A DNA stretch of 64,000 bases from Pedobacter frigiditerrae (GCF_004331645.1 NZ_SJSK01000002.1:682001-746000), one strand, 5' to 3'. Positions 7,808-17,254 are shown, numbered from the stretch's first letter. Notes: generated by a model not told the origin, from the letters alone. Numbers and translations: made by a program.

Positions 7808-8503
7808 ATGGGCCGAAAGTTAACAACTCTTATCATCTCATCCATTTTTTTATTGATTAGTTGTAAAAACGCTAAAAAGGATGTTGCATTTGAAAAAGAC
7901 ATTTTGATGGAAATAATCCCAAGTATTGTTGATAGCATTTGCCAAGACCCAAGGGCTTTTTTAAGTCCGCCACCAATGTTGGGTAAATTTAAAGAAACTG
8001 CAGACGGGCACACAATAATTGATACATCCTTAGCTACAGTAGAACAAAAGATTAGATATAAGCTATGGCTTAAAAAACAAGATTCGTTAAAAACAGATAC
8101 TTCAAAAATTGTTTTAGCTATTAATTCTAAAATATATTACTCTGAAGACTCTCTTGAAATAGAATTTAAAAAATATTTTAAGGGCAAGAAATTAAATCGG
8201 GCAAAAGATACGGATAGCAGTTATATAATAGATATAAATGCTATTAAACTTAACAAAAATTTTAGTTTTAAAAATAAAGGTGAATTTCCAAGTACATTAG
8301 ATGTTTGGAATAAAAAATATGATTTTATTTTTTCCGGTTTCTTTAATGTGAGTAGAATTTTGTTCGATGAAAGCAAAAATTATGGTATTTTAAGTGCCAG
8401 CTATACTTGTGGTGGCTTATGTGGTGAAGGACACATAATTTACATAAAAAAATTTAACAACAAATGGGTTATTGACAAAATCGAAGGAACTTGGATTGCA
8501 TAA
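7808..8503 (+). CDS. Hypothetical lipoprotein
   Basis: A 231-aa protein I do not recognise. A signal peptide ends in the lipobox LLISC with Cys19 as the likely lipidated residue, so it should sit in an outer or inner membrane facing the periplasm or surface. The C-terminal half has a run YGILSASYTCGGLCGEGHI, followed by an alternating hydrophobic pattern ending KWVIDKIEGTW, which suggests a small beta-rich domain. It stands alone between a minus-strand gene and the glg terminator. Confidence 0.8.
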   Translation: MGRKLTTLIISSIFLLISCKNAKKDVAFEKDILMEIIPSIVDSICQDPRAFLSPPPMLGKFKETADGHTIIDTSLATVEQKIRYKLWLKKQDSLKTDTSKIVLAINSKIYYSEDSLEIEFKKYFKGKKLNRAKDTDSSYIIDINAIKLNKNFSFKNKGEFPSTLDVWNKKYDFIFSGFFNVSRILFDESKNYGILSASYTCGGLCGEGHIIYIKKFNNKWVIDKIEGTWIA

Positions 8504-8527
8504 TAAATCCTATAACCATTAATTTAA

Positions 8528-8552
8528 GAGATTCTTTGCGGGCTCAGAATGA
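8528..8552 (+). repeat. Dispersed repeat, GATTCTTTGC/CAGAATGA type
   Basis: GAGATTCTTTGCGGGCTCAG followed by AATGA, a partial copy of the words at 6170-6202 and 25918-25948. Confidence 0.55.
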
Positions 8553-8567
8553 AAAAAAATCAAAAAA

Positions 8568-8589
8568 GTCCTTACTTTTCAGTAAGGAC
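8568..8589 (-). terminator. Terminator of the glgA-glgC unit
   Basis: GTCCTTACT and AGTAAGGAC form a 9-bp stem with a 4-nt loop. On the minus strand T6-GA-T8 follows. It may also stop the lipoprotein transcript from the other side. Confidence 0.85.
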
Positions 8590-8636
8590 CATTCAATTAT
8601 TTATACATCTTCCTTCTTACATTATACGTTTTACAT

Positions 8637-9908
8637 TTATATCACAGTTCCATTGGGTATGGTAGCTCCTTTTTTAACTACCACAATTCCATCTTTTACA
8701 ACGTATAACCCATAATCTCCTTCCGCCAAATGCGAACCACCATTAATGCGAACATCGTTACCAATTCTGCAGTTTTTATCTACAATTGCATTGTTGATGT
8801 AACACCTATCGCCTATTCCTAACAATGGATGACCAGCTTGCGTTTCTTCTTGTATATCTTTTAAGGTTTGGTAATGGTCACTACCCATTATATACGAATT
8901 TGCAATTGTTGTTCCTCTTCCTATTCTAGAACGAATACCCAAAACAGCTCTTTCCACTCTACTAGCCTGAATAATACAGCCTTCGGCAATAATGGTTCTT
9001 TCTAAGGTTGTGCCAGATATTTTAGACGGAGGTAACATCCTTGCTCTTGTAAAAATAGTATGCGCACTATCAAACATATTAAACAAAGGCAATTCATCAG
9101 TTAAGCCTAAATTAGCTTCAAAGAATGAAGAAATATTACCAATATCTGTCCAATAGCCTTCATACTGATAACTTAAAACGTGGTTATTTAATAAAGCACG
9201 AGGAATAATTTCTTTCCCGAAATCCTTCTCATCAGGGTTTTCATTTAACATTTTGATCAAAAGATCTCTGTTGAAAATATAAATACCCATTGAGGCTAAA
9301 TAATTTCTACCAACACCTTTCATTTCATCGCTAGTTTCAGAAGTCCATTCCGGTAATAAATCTGCCTTTGGTTTTTCTATAAATGAGGTAATGAAACTCT
9401 CCTCATCTGTTTTTAGAATTCCAAAATCTGTAGCATCTTTAGCATGAACAGGAATAGTTGCAATAGAAATTTCAGCTCCTTTATCTACGTGAGCTTTCAG
9501 CATTGCCTTAAAATCCATTTGATACAATTGGTCTCCTGAAAGAATCAAAATATAATCAAACTCATGATTGGTAATGTGATGCATACATTGCCGCACCGCA
9601 TCTGCAGTTCCTTGAAACCAAGTTGGGTTATCTGGCGTTTGCTCTGCTGCTAAAATATCTACAAATGCTTTAGAAAAATGACTAAAGTGATAGGTGTTTT
9701 TAATGTGTTTATTAAGAGACGCTGAATTAAATTGTGTTAATACAAACATTCGGTGGATTCCAGAGTTCATGCAATTTGAAATAGGAATATCAACCAATCG
9801 GTATTTGCCACCTATTGGCACAGCAGGTTTAGAGCGGGTTTGAGTTAGCGGAGATAATCTAGATCCTTGGCCGCCGCCAAGAATAACACCCAATACGTTT
9901 TCGGTCAT
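8637..9908 (-). CDS. glgC: Glucose-1-phosphate adenylyltransferase (ADP-glucose pyrophosphorylase)
   Basis: A 423-aa enzyme that makes ADP-glucose from glucose-1-phosphate and ATP, the committed step of glycogen synthesis. The N-terminal nucleotidyltransferase fold shows GGGQGSRLSPLT (11-22) with the catalytic Arg, then TRSKPAVPIGGKYR, and the substrate loop GTADAVRQ. The C-terminal part is a left-handed beta-helix with hexapeptide-like repeats (GIRSRIGRGTTIANS). Length is usual for bacterial GlgC. It follows glgA by 12 bp and ends in a strong terminator, so the two form an operon. Confidence 0.96.
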   Translation of the reverse strand: MTENVLGVILGGGQGSRLSPLTQTRSKPAVPIGGKYRLVDIPISNCMNSGIHRMFVLTQFNSASLNKHIKNTYHFSHFSKAFVDILAAEQTPDNPTWFQGTADAVRQCMHHITNHEFDYILILSGDQLYQMDFKAMLKAHVDKGAEISIATIPVHAKDATDFGILKTDEESFITSFIEKPKADLLPEWTSETSDEMKGVGRNYLASMGIYIFNRDLLIKMLNENPDEKDFGKEIIPRALLNNHVLSYQYEGYWTDIGNISSFFEANLGLTDELPLFNMFDSAHTIFTRARMLPPSKISGTTLERTIIAEGCIIQASRVERAVLGIRSRIGRGTTIANSYIMGSDHYQTLKDIQEETQAGHPLLGIGDRCYINNAIVDKNCRIGNDVRINGGSHLAEGDYGLYVVKDGIVVVKKGATIPNGTVI

Positions 9909-9920
9909 ATATATTTAGTT

Positions 9921-11327
9921 TTACATTTGGTATAAATCAATGTACTGTTGTGCCGCTCTATCCCAAGAGTGATCCAAAGTCATTATAAACTTACGAATTT
10001 CTTTTACCTTTTTTTGGTCTAGGTACAAGTCATAAGCTCTGCCTATGGCATGACCAACATCCCAAATGCTGGTTTGATCATGGCAAATTCCAAACCCCCC
10101 ATCTCCAATGTCAGTTACCGTATCTTTTAATCCACCAATGCGCCTTACAATTGGAATTGTTCCATAACGTAAAGCATACATTTGGTTTAAACCACAAGGT
10201 TCTACTCTCGATGGCATTAACAGAAAATCTGCACCTGCATAAATTTGATGTGACAATACCTCATTATAACCAATATAGGCATTATACTTGCCAGGATGAT
10301 AATGAGTTATTTCATTTAATCTATCTTCAACAGCTGGGTCTCCAGAACCTAATACCAAAATATTAATCTCTCCCTCACTTTGTTCTAGTGCGTTCCAAAA
10401 AATATCAGGTAATAAATCAGCTCCCTTTTCTCCTACCAGTCTACCAATAAATGTATATAAAGGTTTAGTTTTATCTAAATTAAAAACATCACAAAGTGCG
10501 TCTTTGTTTGCTTTTTTTCCACTTTCTACAGTTCTATTTGCAAAAGCTTTGGTAAGCATTGGGTCTTTCTGCGGATTCCAAACTTCGTTGTCTATTCCGT
10601 TTAAAATTCCGAATGACTTTCCTCTCTCTTGGGCTAACAAACTTTCTAAGCCATTTGCCTTATAACTTATTTCATCTAAATAACTTGGCGAAACCGTTGT
10701 TACTCTCCAAGCACATTTTATAGCAGATGCTAACGGATTAATCGAATTACTCCAATCCAATTTACTCGAATTACGCAAATCATAAGCTGGCAAATAATGT
10801 AATTTATCCCAGCCAAATTGACCTTGATATTGTGCGTTATGAATGGTTAAAACAGTCGGAATGTAACTTAAATGACGATAGTTATTACAATTACCAATCA
10901 TAAAAGGAATTAACCCGGTATGGTGATCATGACAATGTATAACGTTAGGTTTATGTTCCCATTGAGCAATCCAATCTAAACTTGCAATTTGAAATGCCAT
11001 GAAACGTTCCACATCATCATCATAACCATAAACTTTTTCACGGTCCAATAATCCTGCAATATGAACTAGGAATAAATCAAAACCTAACTTATTTGTTCGT
11101 TCTCTAAATATCCTAACGGTATGATTATTATATCCCAATCTTACCCAACCATCATATACAACCTCAAATTCGTTTTGATGAAGGAACTTTGTATCATAAG
11201 CAGGCATAACCACTTTTGCAACATGACCTAGTTTATTTTGATATTTAGGCAGTGCGCCTACCACATCGCCCAAACCGCCAACTTTTGCTACTGGATAACA
11301 TTCTGCACTGAAGTGTATTATTTCCAT
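9921..11327 (-). CDS. glgA: Glycogen synthase, ADP-glucose-dependent (GT5)
   Basis: A 468-aa GT-B glycosyltransferase that transfers glucose from ADP-glucose to alpha-1,4-glucan. The N-terminal KVGGLGDV (15-22) is the ADP-glucose-binding motif of GT5, and the C-terminal half has GRLVGEKGADLL and the acidic-retaining region PSRVEPCGLNQMYALRYG. It is the first gene of the glgA-glgC operon. No branching enzyme or phosphorylase is in the window. The 190-bp upstream region shows no perfect TAnnTTTG element. Confidence 0.96.
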   Translation of the reverse strand: MEIIHFSAECYPVAKVGGLGDVVGALPKYQNKLGHVAKVVMPAYDTKFLHQNEFEVVYDGWVRLGYNNHTVRIFRERTNKLGFDLFLVHIAGLLDREKVYGYDDDVERFMAFQIASLDWIAQWEHKPNVIHCHDHHTGLIPFMIGNCNNYRHLSYIPTVLTIHNAQYQGQFGWDKLHYLPAYDLRNSSKLDWSNSINPLASAIKCAWRVTTVSPSYLDEISYKANGLESLLAQERGKSFGILNGIDNEVWNPQKDPMLTKAFANRTVESGKKANKDALCDVFNLDKTKPLYTFIGRLVGEKGADLLPDIFWNALEQSEGEINILVLGSGDPAVEDRLNEITHYHPGKYNAYIGYNEVLSHQIYAGADFLLMPSRVEPCGLNQMYALRYGTIPIVRRIGGLKDTVTDIGDGGFGICHDQTSIWDVGHAIGRAYDLYLDQKKVKEIRKFIMTLDHSWDRAAQQYIDLYQM

Positions 11328-11458
11328 ACGATACCTTTGAAAAACTTACTTAAATTAGGCATTAGATTGAGTAATGCAAACATTTAGTAAAAAATAATTT
11401 TGATTATTTAATTGTGTTCAAATAATTCTTATCCTAAGAAAATTTATTTCTATAAAAG

Positions 11459-11488
11459 AAAAGGTTGGATATTGCTACCCAACCTTTT
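11459..11488 (-). terminator. Terminator of the separate cobA copy
   Basis: AAAAGGTTGG and CCAACCTTTT form a 10-bp stem with a 10-nt loop, followed on the minus strand by CTTTTAT. It lies 30 bp past the cobA stop. Confidence 0.8.
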
Positions 11489-11517
11489 GCTCCAAAATAA
11501 AAAATAAAATATGGTTA

Positions 11518-12315
11518 CTAATATTCTTCCTGAGCCATAATTGCATAAAACTCTTTTATGGTATTAAATTGAGGATGCAATGATACAACATTACCAAAAA
11601 CAAGTAAAGCTGGAGAACTCAATTTCTTTTCTTCTATTAATTCTTCAATGGTATCTACAATACCAACTACTACATTCTCTTCTTTAGACGAACCATTTTC
11701 GATTACCGCAACAGGCAAATTATCTTTACCCTCGGTTCTGAAAATCGTTGCTATTTCTTTAATTTTTTCGATTCCCATTAACACCACAATCGTAGCATTA
11801 GATTTAGCGGCAACATATAAATCTGGCGAAATTTCTCCTTGTGAATTTGTACCGGTAACTACCCAAAAGCTTTCGCTTAAGTTACCATAAACCATAGGGA
11901 TTTTTTGCAAACCTGGCACACCTAATGCGCTTGATACACCTGGAACAATTTCTGTTGGTATACTATAAGATTCTGCTACATCAATTTCTTCGAAACCACG
12001 AGCAAAAACAAATGGGTCGCCGCTTTTTAAACGCACAACGTGACCATAGTTTAAAGCGTAATCAATCATTAACTTATTAACTAAGTCTTGAGAGAATGAT
12101 TCGTCTCCTGAACGTTTACCCACATAAACCTTAATAGCATTCTCTGGTGCGTGATTTAATAAAGCTTCATTTACCAAAGCATCATAAAGAACCACATCTG
12201 CTGTCTGCAAGGCTTTAACACCTTTTAAAGTCAACAAATCTGGGTCGCCCGGACCTGCACCTACTAATGTAATTTTTGGTTCTACTTGAGTTTTCTCTAT
12301 CTTATTTAAAATCAT
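11518..12315 (-). CDS. cobA: Uroporphyrinogen-III C-methyltransferase, divergent second copy
   Basis: A 265-aa SAM-dependent methylase converting uroporphyrinogen III to precorrin-2, first step toward siroheme. The N-terminal GAGPGDPDLLTLKG (19-32) and the DALVNEALL region are family hallmarks. Compared with the copy at 17238-18014 it has LKSGDPFVFARG where the other has LKGGDPFVFGRG, so two glycines of the substrate/SAM loop are changed. It has its own promoter (TAAATTTG, 12345-12352) and terminator, so it is a separate unit beside the cys operon. Its role may be a second, differently controlled siroheme enzyme or a drifted paralogue. Confidence 0.9.
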   Translation of the reverse strand: MILNKIEKTQVEPKITLVGAGPGDPDLLTLKGVKALQTADVVLYDALVNEALLNHAPENAIKVYVGKRSGDESFSQDLVNKLMIDYALNYGHVVRLKSGDPFVFARGFEEIDVAESYSIPTEIVPGVSSALGVPGLQKIPMVYGNLSESFWVVTGTNSQGEISPDLYVAAKSNATIVVLMGIEKIKEIATIFRTEGKDNLPVAVIENGSSKEENVVVGIVDTIEELIEEKKLSSPALLVFGNVVSLHPQFNTIKEFYAIMAQEEY

Positions 12316-12344
12316 CGCTCAGGGTATTAAGTATATCAACAAAA

Positions 12345-12394
12345 CAAATTTATATAAAATCTATAGAAATAGTAGAATTTATTTTAAAATAAAT
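12345..12394 (-). promoter_or_regulatory. Promoter of the lone cobA with CTACTA motif
   Basis: On the minus strand TAAATTTG (12352-12345) fits TAnnTTTG, and CTACTA (12375-12370) sits where the -33 element is expected. Upstream is the AT-rich palindrome ATTTATTTTAAAATAAAT. The whole stretch resembles 6394-6450 and, less closely, the sulfite reductase promoter at 20209-20240. Confidence 0.6.
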
Positions 12395-12524
12395 TTAAAA
12401 CACTGTCTGGATTAAGATTTAAGCGATTTGAGGATGGCAGGATTCATCTGGAATCAAAATATTGCGTAATAATAGTTTTGAGATTTGCTGTTTGTCTCCT
12501 GCACAGCTTTAAGTTCTCCAAACC

Positions 12525-12602
12525 CGATTGAAGTGAGCACGAAGCTGAGGAACGATAGCGAAGTAAAACGAAAAGCGGGGCTATCGTAACCGACGCCCCG
12601 CT
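12525..12602. repeat. Intergenic repeat related to the GATAGC/GAAAAGCGGG family
   Basis: Words such as GAACGATAGCGAAG and CGAAAAGCGGGGCT resemble the ends of the repeats at 6222-6296, 20330-20412 and 55502-55680. Its right end forms the cys operon terminator hairpin. The remaining sequence of the 343-bp gap shows no gene. Confidence 0.4.
12574..12602 (-). terminator. Terminator of the sulfur assimilation operon
   Basis: AGCGGGGC and GCCCCGCT form an 8-bp GC-rich stem, followed on the minus strand by TTTTCGTTTTAC. It lies 57 bp past the cysN stop. Confidence 0.75.
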
Positions 12603-12658
12603 GAAATTGCTTTACTAGTTTATTCTAAAATAATGAACTATTGAACCAATGAACTAAC

Positions 12659-13909
12659 CTATTCTACCGAAGCTCTAAACATCAATGCTCCTACAGTTAA
12701 GTTGGTACGACTATCAATTAATATTGCTGAACCATTTGCCCTATTATCTCCATATAAATCGAATGCCAAAGCATCTGCAGTTTTAATGATTACACGACCA
12801 ATATCATTCAGTTTAAACTCATCGGCAGCGTGTTTTTCTAACGTATTGATATCTACCTTGTACAAAATCTCGTTGATTTTACATTTGGTCGTTTTGCTGT
12901 TATGTTGAATTAAATACATAATTGATGGGTCTAATGCTCTCCCATCCATCCAACATAAATCTGCTTCGATTAACTTAGATTCCATTGGCAAGGCCGATGA
13001 ATTAACCAAGGTATCGCCCCTACTGATATCGATGTTATCTTTTAAATGGATGGTAACCGATTGACCAGCTAAAGCTTGGTCTAGTTCATTTTCGAAGAAT
13101 TCTATTTTACTAATGGTAGAACTTGTTCCCGCAGGCAAAACCGTAACGTTATCGTTAACCTTAAAAGTCCCACTTAAAACCCTACCTGCATAACCTCTGT
13201 AATCGTGAAGTTCATCTGTCTGTGGCCTGATTACCCATTGCACAGGCATACGAGCTTGTGTGGTTTTATCTTGCAAATCTGTATCTACTTTTTCTAAGAA
13301 GTGCAGCAAACTTTCTCCTTCGTACCAATCCATATTTGCTGATGGTTGTACAATATTATCTCCTTTAAGTGCGCTTACAGGAATATAGGTTACATCTTTT
13401 AAACCTAGATTAAGTGCTAAAGCCTTATACTTCTCTTTAATAGCAGAAAAAACAGTTTCGCTATAATCCATCATATCCATTTTGTTAACTGCAACAACAA
13501 TGTGTTTAATGCCCAATAAAGAAACCAAATAAGAATGGCGAATGGTTTGCTCTACAACACCATTTCTAGCATCGATTAAAATGATGGCTAAATTTGCTGT
13601 AGACGCACCTGTAACCATATTTCTGGTATATTGAATGTGACCCGGAGTATCGGCTATAATAAATTTTCTCTTCTCGGTCTGAAAGTATTTATAGGCCACA
13701 TCAATAGTAATTCCCTGTTCTCGTTCGGCTCTTAAACCATCGGTTAAAATGGCCAAGTCTATTGTTCCATCATCGTTTTTTCTGTTAGAGCTTTGCAAAG
13801 CTTCCAACTGGTCTGCCAAAATAGAATCGGTATCATATAACAAACGACCAATGAGGGTACTTTTACCGTCATCTACACTGCCCGCTGTGAAAAATTTTAA
13901 TATGTTCAT
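12659..13909 (-). CDS. cysN: Sulfate adenylyltransferase, GTPase subunit
   Basis: A 416-aa translation-factor-like GTPase that drives CysD to make adenosine 5'-phosphosulfate (APS) from sulfate and ATP. G-motifs are GSVDDGKST (10-18), DTPGH and NKMD, followed by beta-barrel domains 2 and 3. There is no C-terminal APS kinase domain (as in NodQ fusions) and no separate cysC in the window, which fits direct use of APS by CysH. It is the last gene of the operon. The 118-bp spacer to cysD holds short repeated words such as TATTAGTAGTTAG. Confidence 0.95.
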   Translation of the reverse strand: MNILKFFTAGSVDDGKSTLIGRLLYDTDSILADQLEALQSSNRKNDDGTIDLAILTDGLRAEREQGITIDVAYKYFQTEKRKFIIADTPGHIQYTRNMVTGASTANLAIILIDARNGVVEQTIRHSYLVSLLGIKHIVVAVNKMDMMDYSETVFSAIKEKYKALALNLGLKDVTYIPVSALKGDNIVQPSANMDWYEGESLLHFLEKVDTDLQDKTTQARMPVQWVIRPQTDELHDYRGYAGRVLSGTFKVNDNVTVLPAGTSSTISKIEFFENELDQALAGQSVTIHLKDNIDISRGDTLVNSSALPMESKLIEADLCWMDGRALDPSIMYLIQHNSKTTKCKINEILYKVDINTLEKHAADEFKLNDIGRVIIKTADALAFDLYGDNRANGSAILIDSRTNLTVGALMFRASVE

Positions 13910-14027
13910 TTTTTTATATTTAGATATTAGTAGTTAGATGTCAAATCGTCTAAAACCAAATACTTCATTTAATAATCTGTAGTTAAGCATATGTCTAAAT
14001 ACTATATACTAACTACTCTGTACTTCC

Positions 14028-14933
14028 TTAAAAGTATCCCCCTTTTTTTCTGTCTTCCATTGCAGCTTCAGAAACCTTATCGTCCATACGAGCGCCACGT
14101 TCTGATATTTTCGAATCGCTGATTTCCTGAATAATATCATCAATTAAATCGGCATCAGATTCTACTGCAGCTGTACAAGACATATCTCCTACCGTACGGA
14201 AACGAACTTTTTTGCTTTCTACAATATCATCACTATCCATATTTAAAAATGGTGAAGCTGCCATTAATTGTCCGTTTCTAGTAATACAATCGCGTTGGTG
14301 TGCAAAATAAATGCTTGGCAAAGCGATGTTTTCCCGACGGATGTAATTCCAAACATCAAGCTCGGTCCAGTTACTTATTGGAAATACCCTAACATTTTCG
14401 CCTTTGTGGATTTTACCATTATAAATGTTCCATAATTCTGGGCGTTGGCGTTTTGGATCCCACTGGCCAAACTCATCTCTAACCGAAAAAATACGTTCTT
14501 TAGCACGAGCTTTTTCTTCATCTCTTCTGGCACCACCAATACAGGCATCGAACTTATTTTCTAAAATAGTATCTAAAAGCGTAACCGTTTGTAAGGCATT
14601 ACGACTAGCATTTTTGCCTGTTTGTTCAATTACTTTACCTTCATCAATAGATTTTTGAACTGAACCAATAATTAGTTTTTCGCCGATTCTCGCTACCATT
14701 TCATCACGGTATTCAATGGTTTCTTCAAAATTATGTCCAGTATCTATGTGTACCAAAGGGAAAGGGAATTTACCTGGTCTAAATGCTTTTTCTGCTAATC
14801 GCACCAATGTTATCGAATCTTTTCCTCCAGAGAACAACAACGCGGGTTTCTCAAATTGCCCTGCTACTTCACGTAAAATATGAATCGCCTCGGCCTCTAA
14901 TTCGTCTAAATAATCAAAATTGTATTCGCTCAT
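14028..14933 (-). CDS. cysD: Sulfate adenylyltransferase, catalytic subunit
   Basis: A 301-aa PAPS-reductase-fold ATP pyrophosphatase that with CysN activates sulfate to APS in the cytoplasm. The PP-loop motif SGGKDS is at 35-40, and the family-typical end RKKGGYF is present. Length matches CysD of other bacteria. It lies between cysH and cysN on the same strand. The 81-bp spacer to cysH contains the word GTTGTAATGTT twice. Confidence 0.95.
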   Translation of the reverse strand: MSEYNFDYLDELEAEAIHILREVAGQFEKPALLFSGGKDSITLVRLAEKAFRPGKFPFPLVHIDTGHNFEETIEYRDEMVARIGEKLIIGSVQKSIDEGKVIEQTGKNASRNALQTVTLLDTILENKFDACIGGARRDEEKARAKERIFSVRDEFGQWDPKRQRPELWNIYNGKIHKGENVRVFPISNWTELDVWNYIRRENIALPSIYFAHQRDCITRNGQLMAASPFLNMDSDDIVESKKVRFRTVGDMSCTAAVESDADLIDDIIQEISDSKISERGARMDDKVSEAAMEDRKKGGYF

Positions 14934-15014
14934 TTGTAGATGTTGTAATGTTTAAAAGTTGTAATGTTTCATTCCAAACTTTCTTAATTCCTTGCTCCTG
15001 TTCTTTTCTCTCTT

Positions 15015-15740
15015 TTATTCCTTGCTCGCCACAATCTCTTCAGCAGTATTGTGTAAGCCACACTCTTTTTTACTTTGGTCTTCCCACCACCATCTTCCTG
15101 CTCTAAAATCTTCACCTGGCTGCACCGCCCTAGTACATGGGGCACAGCCGATGCTTGGGAAACCTTTATCATGTAAAGTGTTGTAAACTATATTATTGTC
15201 CTTAATATATTGTTTTACTTCTTCTAAAGTCCATTCGAAAATTGGATGGAACTTGATCAACTGATTTGAAGCATCATATTCCAAATCGTGCATATCTTCT
15301 CTATTCGGACTTTGCTCTGCCCTAATTCCAGTTACCCAAATTTCGTTCCCGTACAAAGCTCTTTTTAGAGGTTCTATTTTACGGATATGACAGCACTCTT
15401 TTCTATTTTCTACAGATTCATAAAAACTACTCGGTCCTTTTGCATTAACCATTGCTTGCAATAAATCTGCTTGTGGGTAGTAAGCATGAATAGTTTGTTG
15501 ATAAACTTCTAGCGTTCTGTTCCACACATAATAGGTTTCTGGAAACAACCTGCCTGTCTCTAATGTAAAAACCTTAATAGGAATTTTATTAGCGAATATG
15601 ATATCGGTAACTACTTGGTCTTCCCAGCCAAAACTTGTACTAAACACTATTCTGCCTTCGTACTTTTTAGTTAAGTACCAAAGTTTATCTACGATGCTTA
15701 AGCCAGCTAATTCTTGCTTTAAATTTTCTAATTCTTCCAT
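15015..15740 (-). CDS. cysH: Adenylyl-sulfate reductase (thioredoxin-dependent, iron-sulfur type)
   Basis: A 241-aa assimilatory reductase making sulfite. It carries the CC pair (116-117) and CxxC (199-202) that bind a 4Fe-4S cluster in the APS-reducing branch, plus the C-terminal catalytic ECGLH (Cys227). Enzymes that use PAPS lack these cluster cysteines, so APS is the likely substrate. This agrees with the absence of an APS kinase. Its start is 2 bp after the stop of the fused permease gene, indicating tight co-transcription. Confidence 0.93.
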   Translation of the reverse strand: MEELENLKQELAGLSIVDKLWYLTKKYEGRIVFSTSFGWEDQVVTDIIFANKIPIKVFTLETGRLFPETYYVWNRTLEVYQQTIHAYYPQADLLQAMVNAKGPSSFYESVENRKECCHIRKIEPLKRALYGNEIWVTGIRAEQSPNREDMHDLEYDASNQLIKFHPIFEWTLEEVKQYIKDNNIVYNTLHDKGFPSIGCAPCTRAVQPGEDFRAGRWWWEDQSKKECGLHNTAEEIVASKE

Positions 15741-15742
15741 CT

Positions 15743-17254
15743 CTAAATCAGCTTTAAAATAAACATAATAACGCTACGCAAACTCACTATCATAACGATG
15801 ATACCTACAGCCACCATGATTGTTTTTGCAGATATTTTATTAGAAACTCTTGCTGCAATTGGCGATGCTAAAGCACTTCCAATAATTAATCCCAAAACTG
15901 CTTCCCAATACCTACCACCCAACATTGTAAAAAATGTAAGCGAACTTAAGGTTGCAATAAAAAACCTCGAAATCTTAACTGTTCCCAAAGAAAACAATGG
16001 ATGTCTTCCTCCGGCGATTAAACTTGACAATACAATCGAGCCCCAACCACCGCCAAATGCGGCATCTATAAAACCACCGACAAAGCCCAAAGGGCCAATC
16101 TTTTTTATTTTATCTCCAGCTGCTTTCTTTTTCTTAATATTGAAAGCTTTCTTTAAAATAATCCCACCCAAAACCAAGGTATAAACTCCAACAACAGGCT
16201 TTACATAAGCACTGTAGTGTTCTAAGGATGATAAAATATAAGCACCTAAAACTGCTCCAATAATGGCTGGAATAATTAATAACCTAAAAAGTTTCCAGTT
16301 TACATTACCCATTTTGTAATGCATCCAACCAGCAATTCCATTACTTAAAACTTCAGAAATGTGTATGGCCATACTGGCTGATGCAGGTGGTAATCCCATA
16401 GCCAATGAAAAAGAAGCAGTAGTTACGCCATAAGACATTCCAATTGCCCCATCAACCATTGCAAATACAAATCCAGCTCCTAAAAACCAATAGAATAATG
16501 GGTCTATGTCTATTAAAAAGGTTTTAAATTCCGGCTCAGTATTCCAAAGTGTTAAACCCGCTGTATAAATAAATAATATAATAGAAAGCCAGATTAGCCA
16601 TTTAATATTTCGCTCTGCAAAACTCTTTTTATTGTTGATTAAATTTTCTGTAACCTTATTTAATGTTTTAACTTTTGAAGCAAAATCTCCTTTTAAAGTC
16701 TGGCGCAAGGCACTCATGTTTTGCAAAGTCTCATCCAACTCTGCAGGAATGCCATCATTTAAAATCTCTTTTAAACGTTTTGCAATTGTAGGCGATTTTC
16801 CATTTGTAGAAATTGCAATCTTTAAATCTCCTTTTTGAACAATGGAACCTAAATAAAAATCACATAGTTCTGGTTTATCGGCAACGTTGATCAACAAACC
16901 TTTATCGTGTGCTTCTGTTCTTATTTGCTCATTTAAAACATTATCGCCTGTGGCCACAAAAACAATATCCACATCATTTAAATCTGAAGCATCATAACGT
17001 TTCTGTTTAATCTTAACATTCGGATAACCTACAATTAAGTCAACAATTACGGGATTTATATTTTCAGCAACAATGGTAACATCAGCTTGAAAGCTGTTGT
17101 TAACTATTGCTGTTAATTTTTCTAAGCCAATATTTCCCCCACCAATTAATAAAGTACGCAACTGATTCAGTTTTACAAAAACTGGAAACAGCTGGTTTCC
17201 TTTCTCCTCTTGAGAAAAAGGCACATTATTATTGGTTTTAGGAGATTGAAGCAT
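15743..17254 (-). CDS. Fusion: precorrin-2 dehydrogenase (SirC-like) + TauE/SafE-type permease
   Basis: About 503 aa from the ATG at 17252-17254. A TTG three codons earlier is the only longer alternative. Residues about 20-215 form a Rossmann-type domain (LLIGGGNIGLEKL near 36-48, then VFVATGDN and VADKPELCDF) as in the N-terminal half of siroheme synthase, which oxidises precorrin-2 to sirohydrochlorin. From about 218 on come eight or nine membrane helices of the TauE/SafE (TSUP) family, with DGAIGMSYG and a second half-repeat FIDAAFGGGWGS. The start overlaps the cobA stop by 17 bp. Coupling may place siroheme synthesis at the membrane. The transported ion is unknown but sulfate or sulfite is likely. 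Confidence 0.9.
   Translation of the reverse strand: MLQSPKTNNNVPFSQEEKGNQLFPVFVKLNQLRTLLIGGGNIGLEKLTAIVNNSFQADVTIVAENINPVIVDLIVGYPNVKIKQKRYDASDLNDVDIVFVATGDNVLNEQIRTEAHDKGLLINVADKPELCDFYLGSIVQKGDLKIAISTNGKSPTIAKRLKEILNDGIPAELDETLQNMSALRQTLKGDFASKVKTLNKVTENLINNKKSFAERNIKWLIWLSIILFIYTAGLTLWNTEPEFKTFLIDIDPLFYWFLGAGFVFAMVDGAIGMSYGVTTASFSLAMGLPPASASMAIHISEVLSNGIAGWMHYKMGNVNWKLFRLLIIPAIIGAVLGAYILSSLEHYSAYVKPVVGVYTLVLGGIILKKAFNIKKKKAAGDKIKKIGPLGFVGGFIDAAFGGGWGSIVLSSLIAGGRHPLFSLGTVKISRFFIATLSSLTFFTMLGGRYWEAVLGLIIGSALASPIAARVSNKISAKTIMVAVGIIVMIVSLRSVIMFILKLI

Noticed and set aside
14783..15186. Three overlapping frames between cysD and cysH
   Set aside because: They are shadows of the cys genes in other frames.
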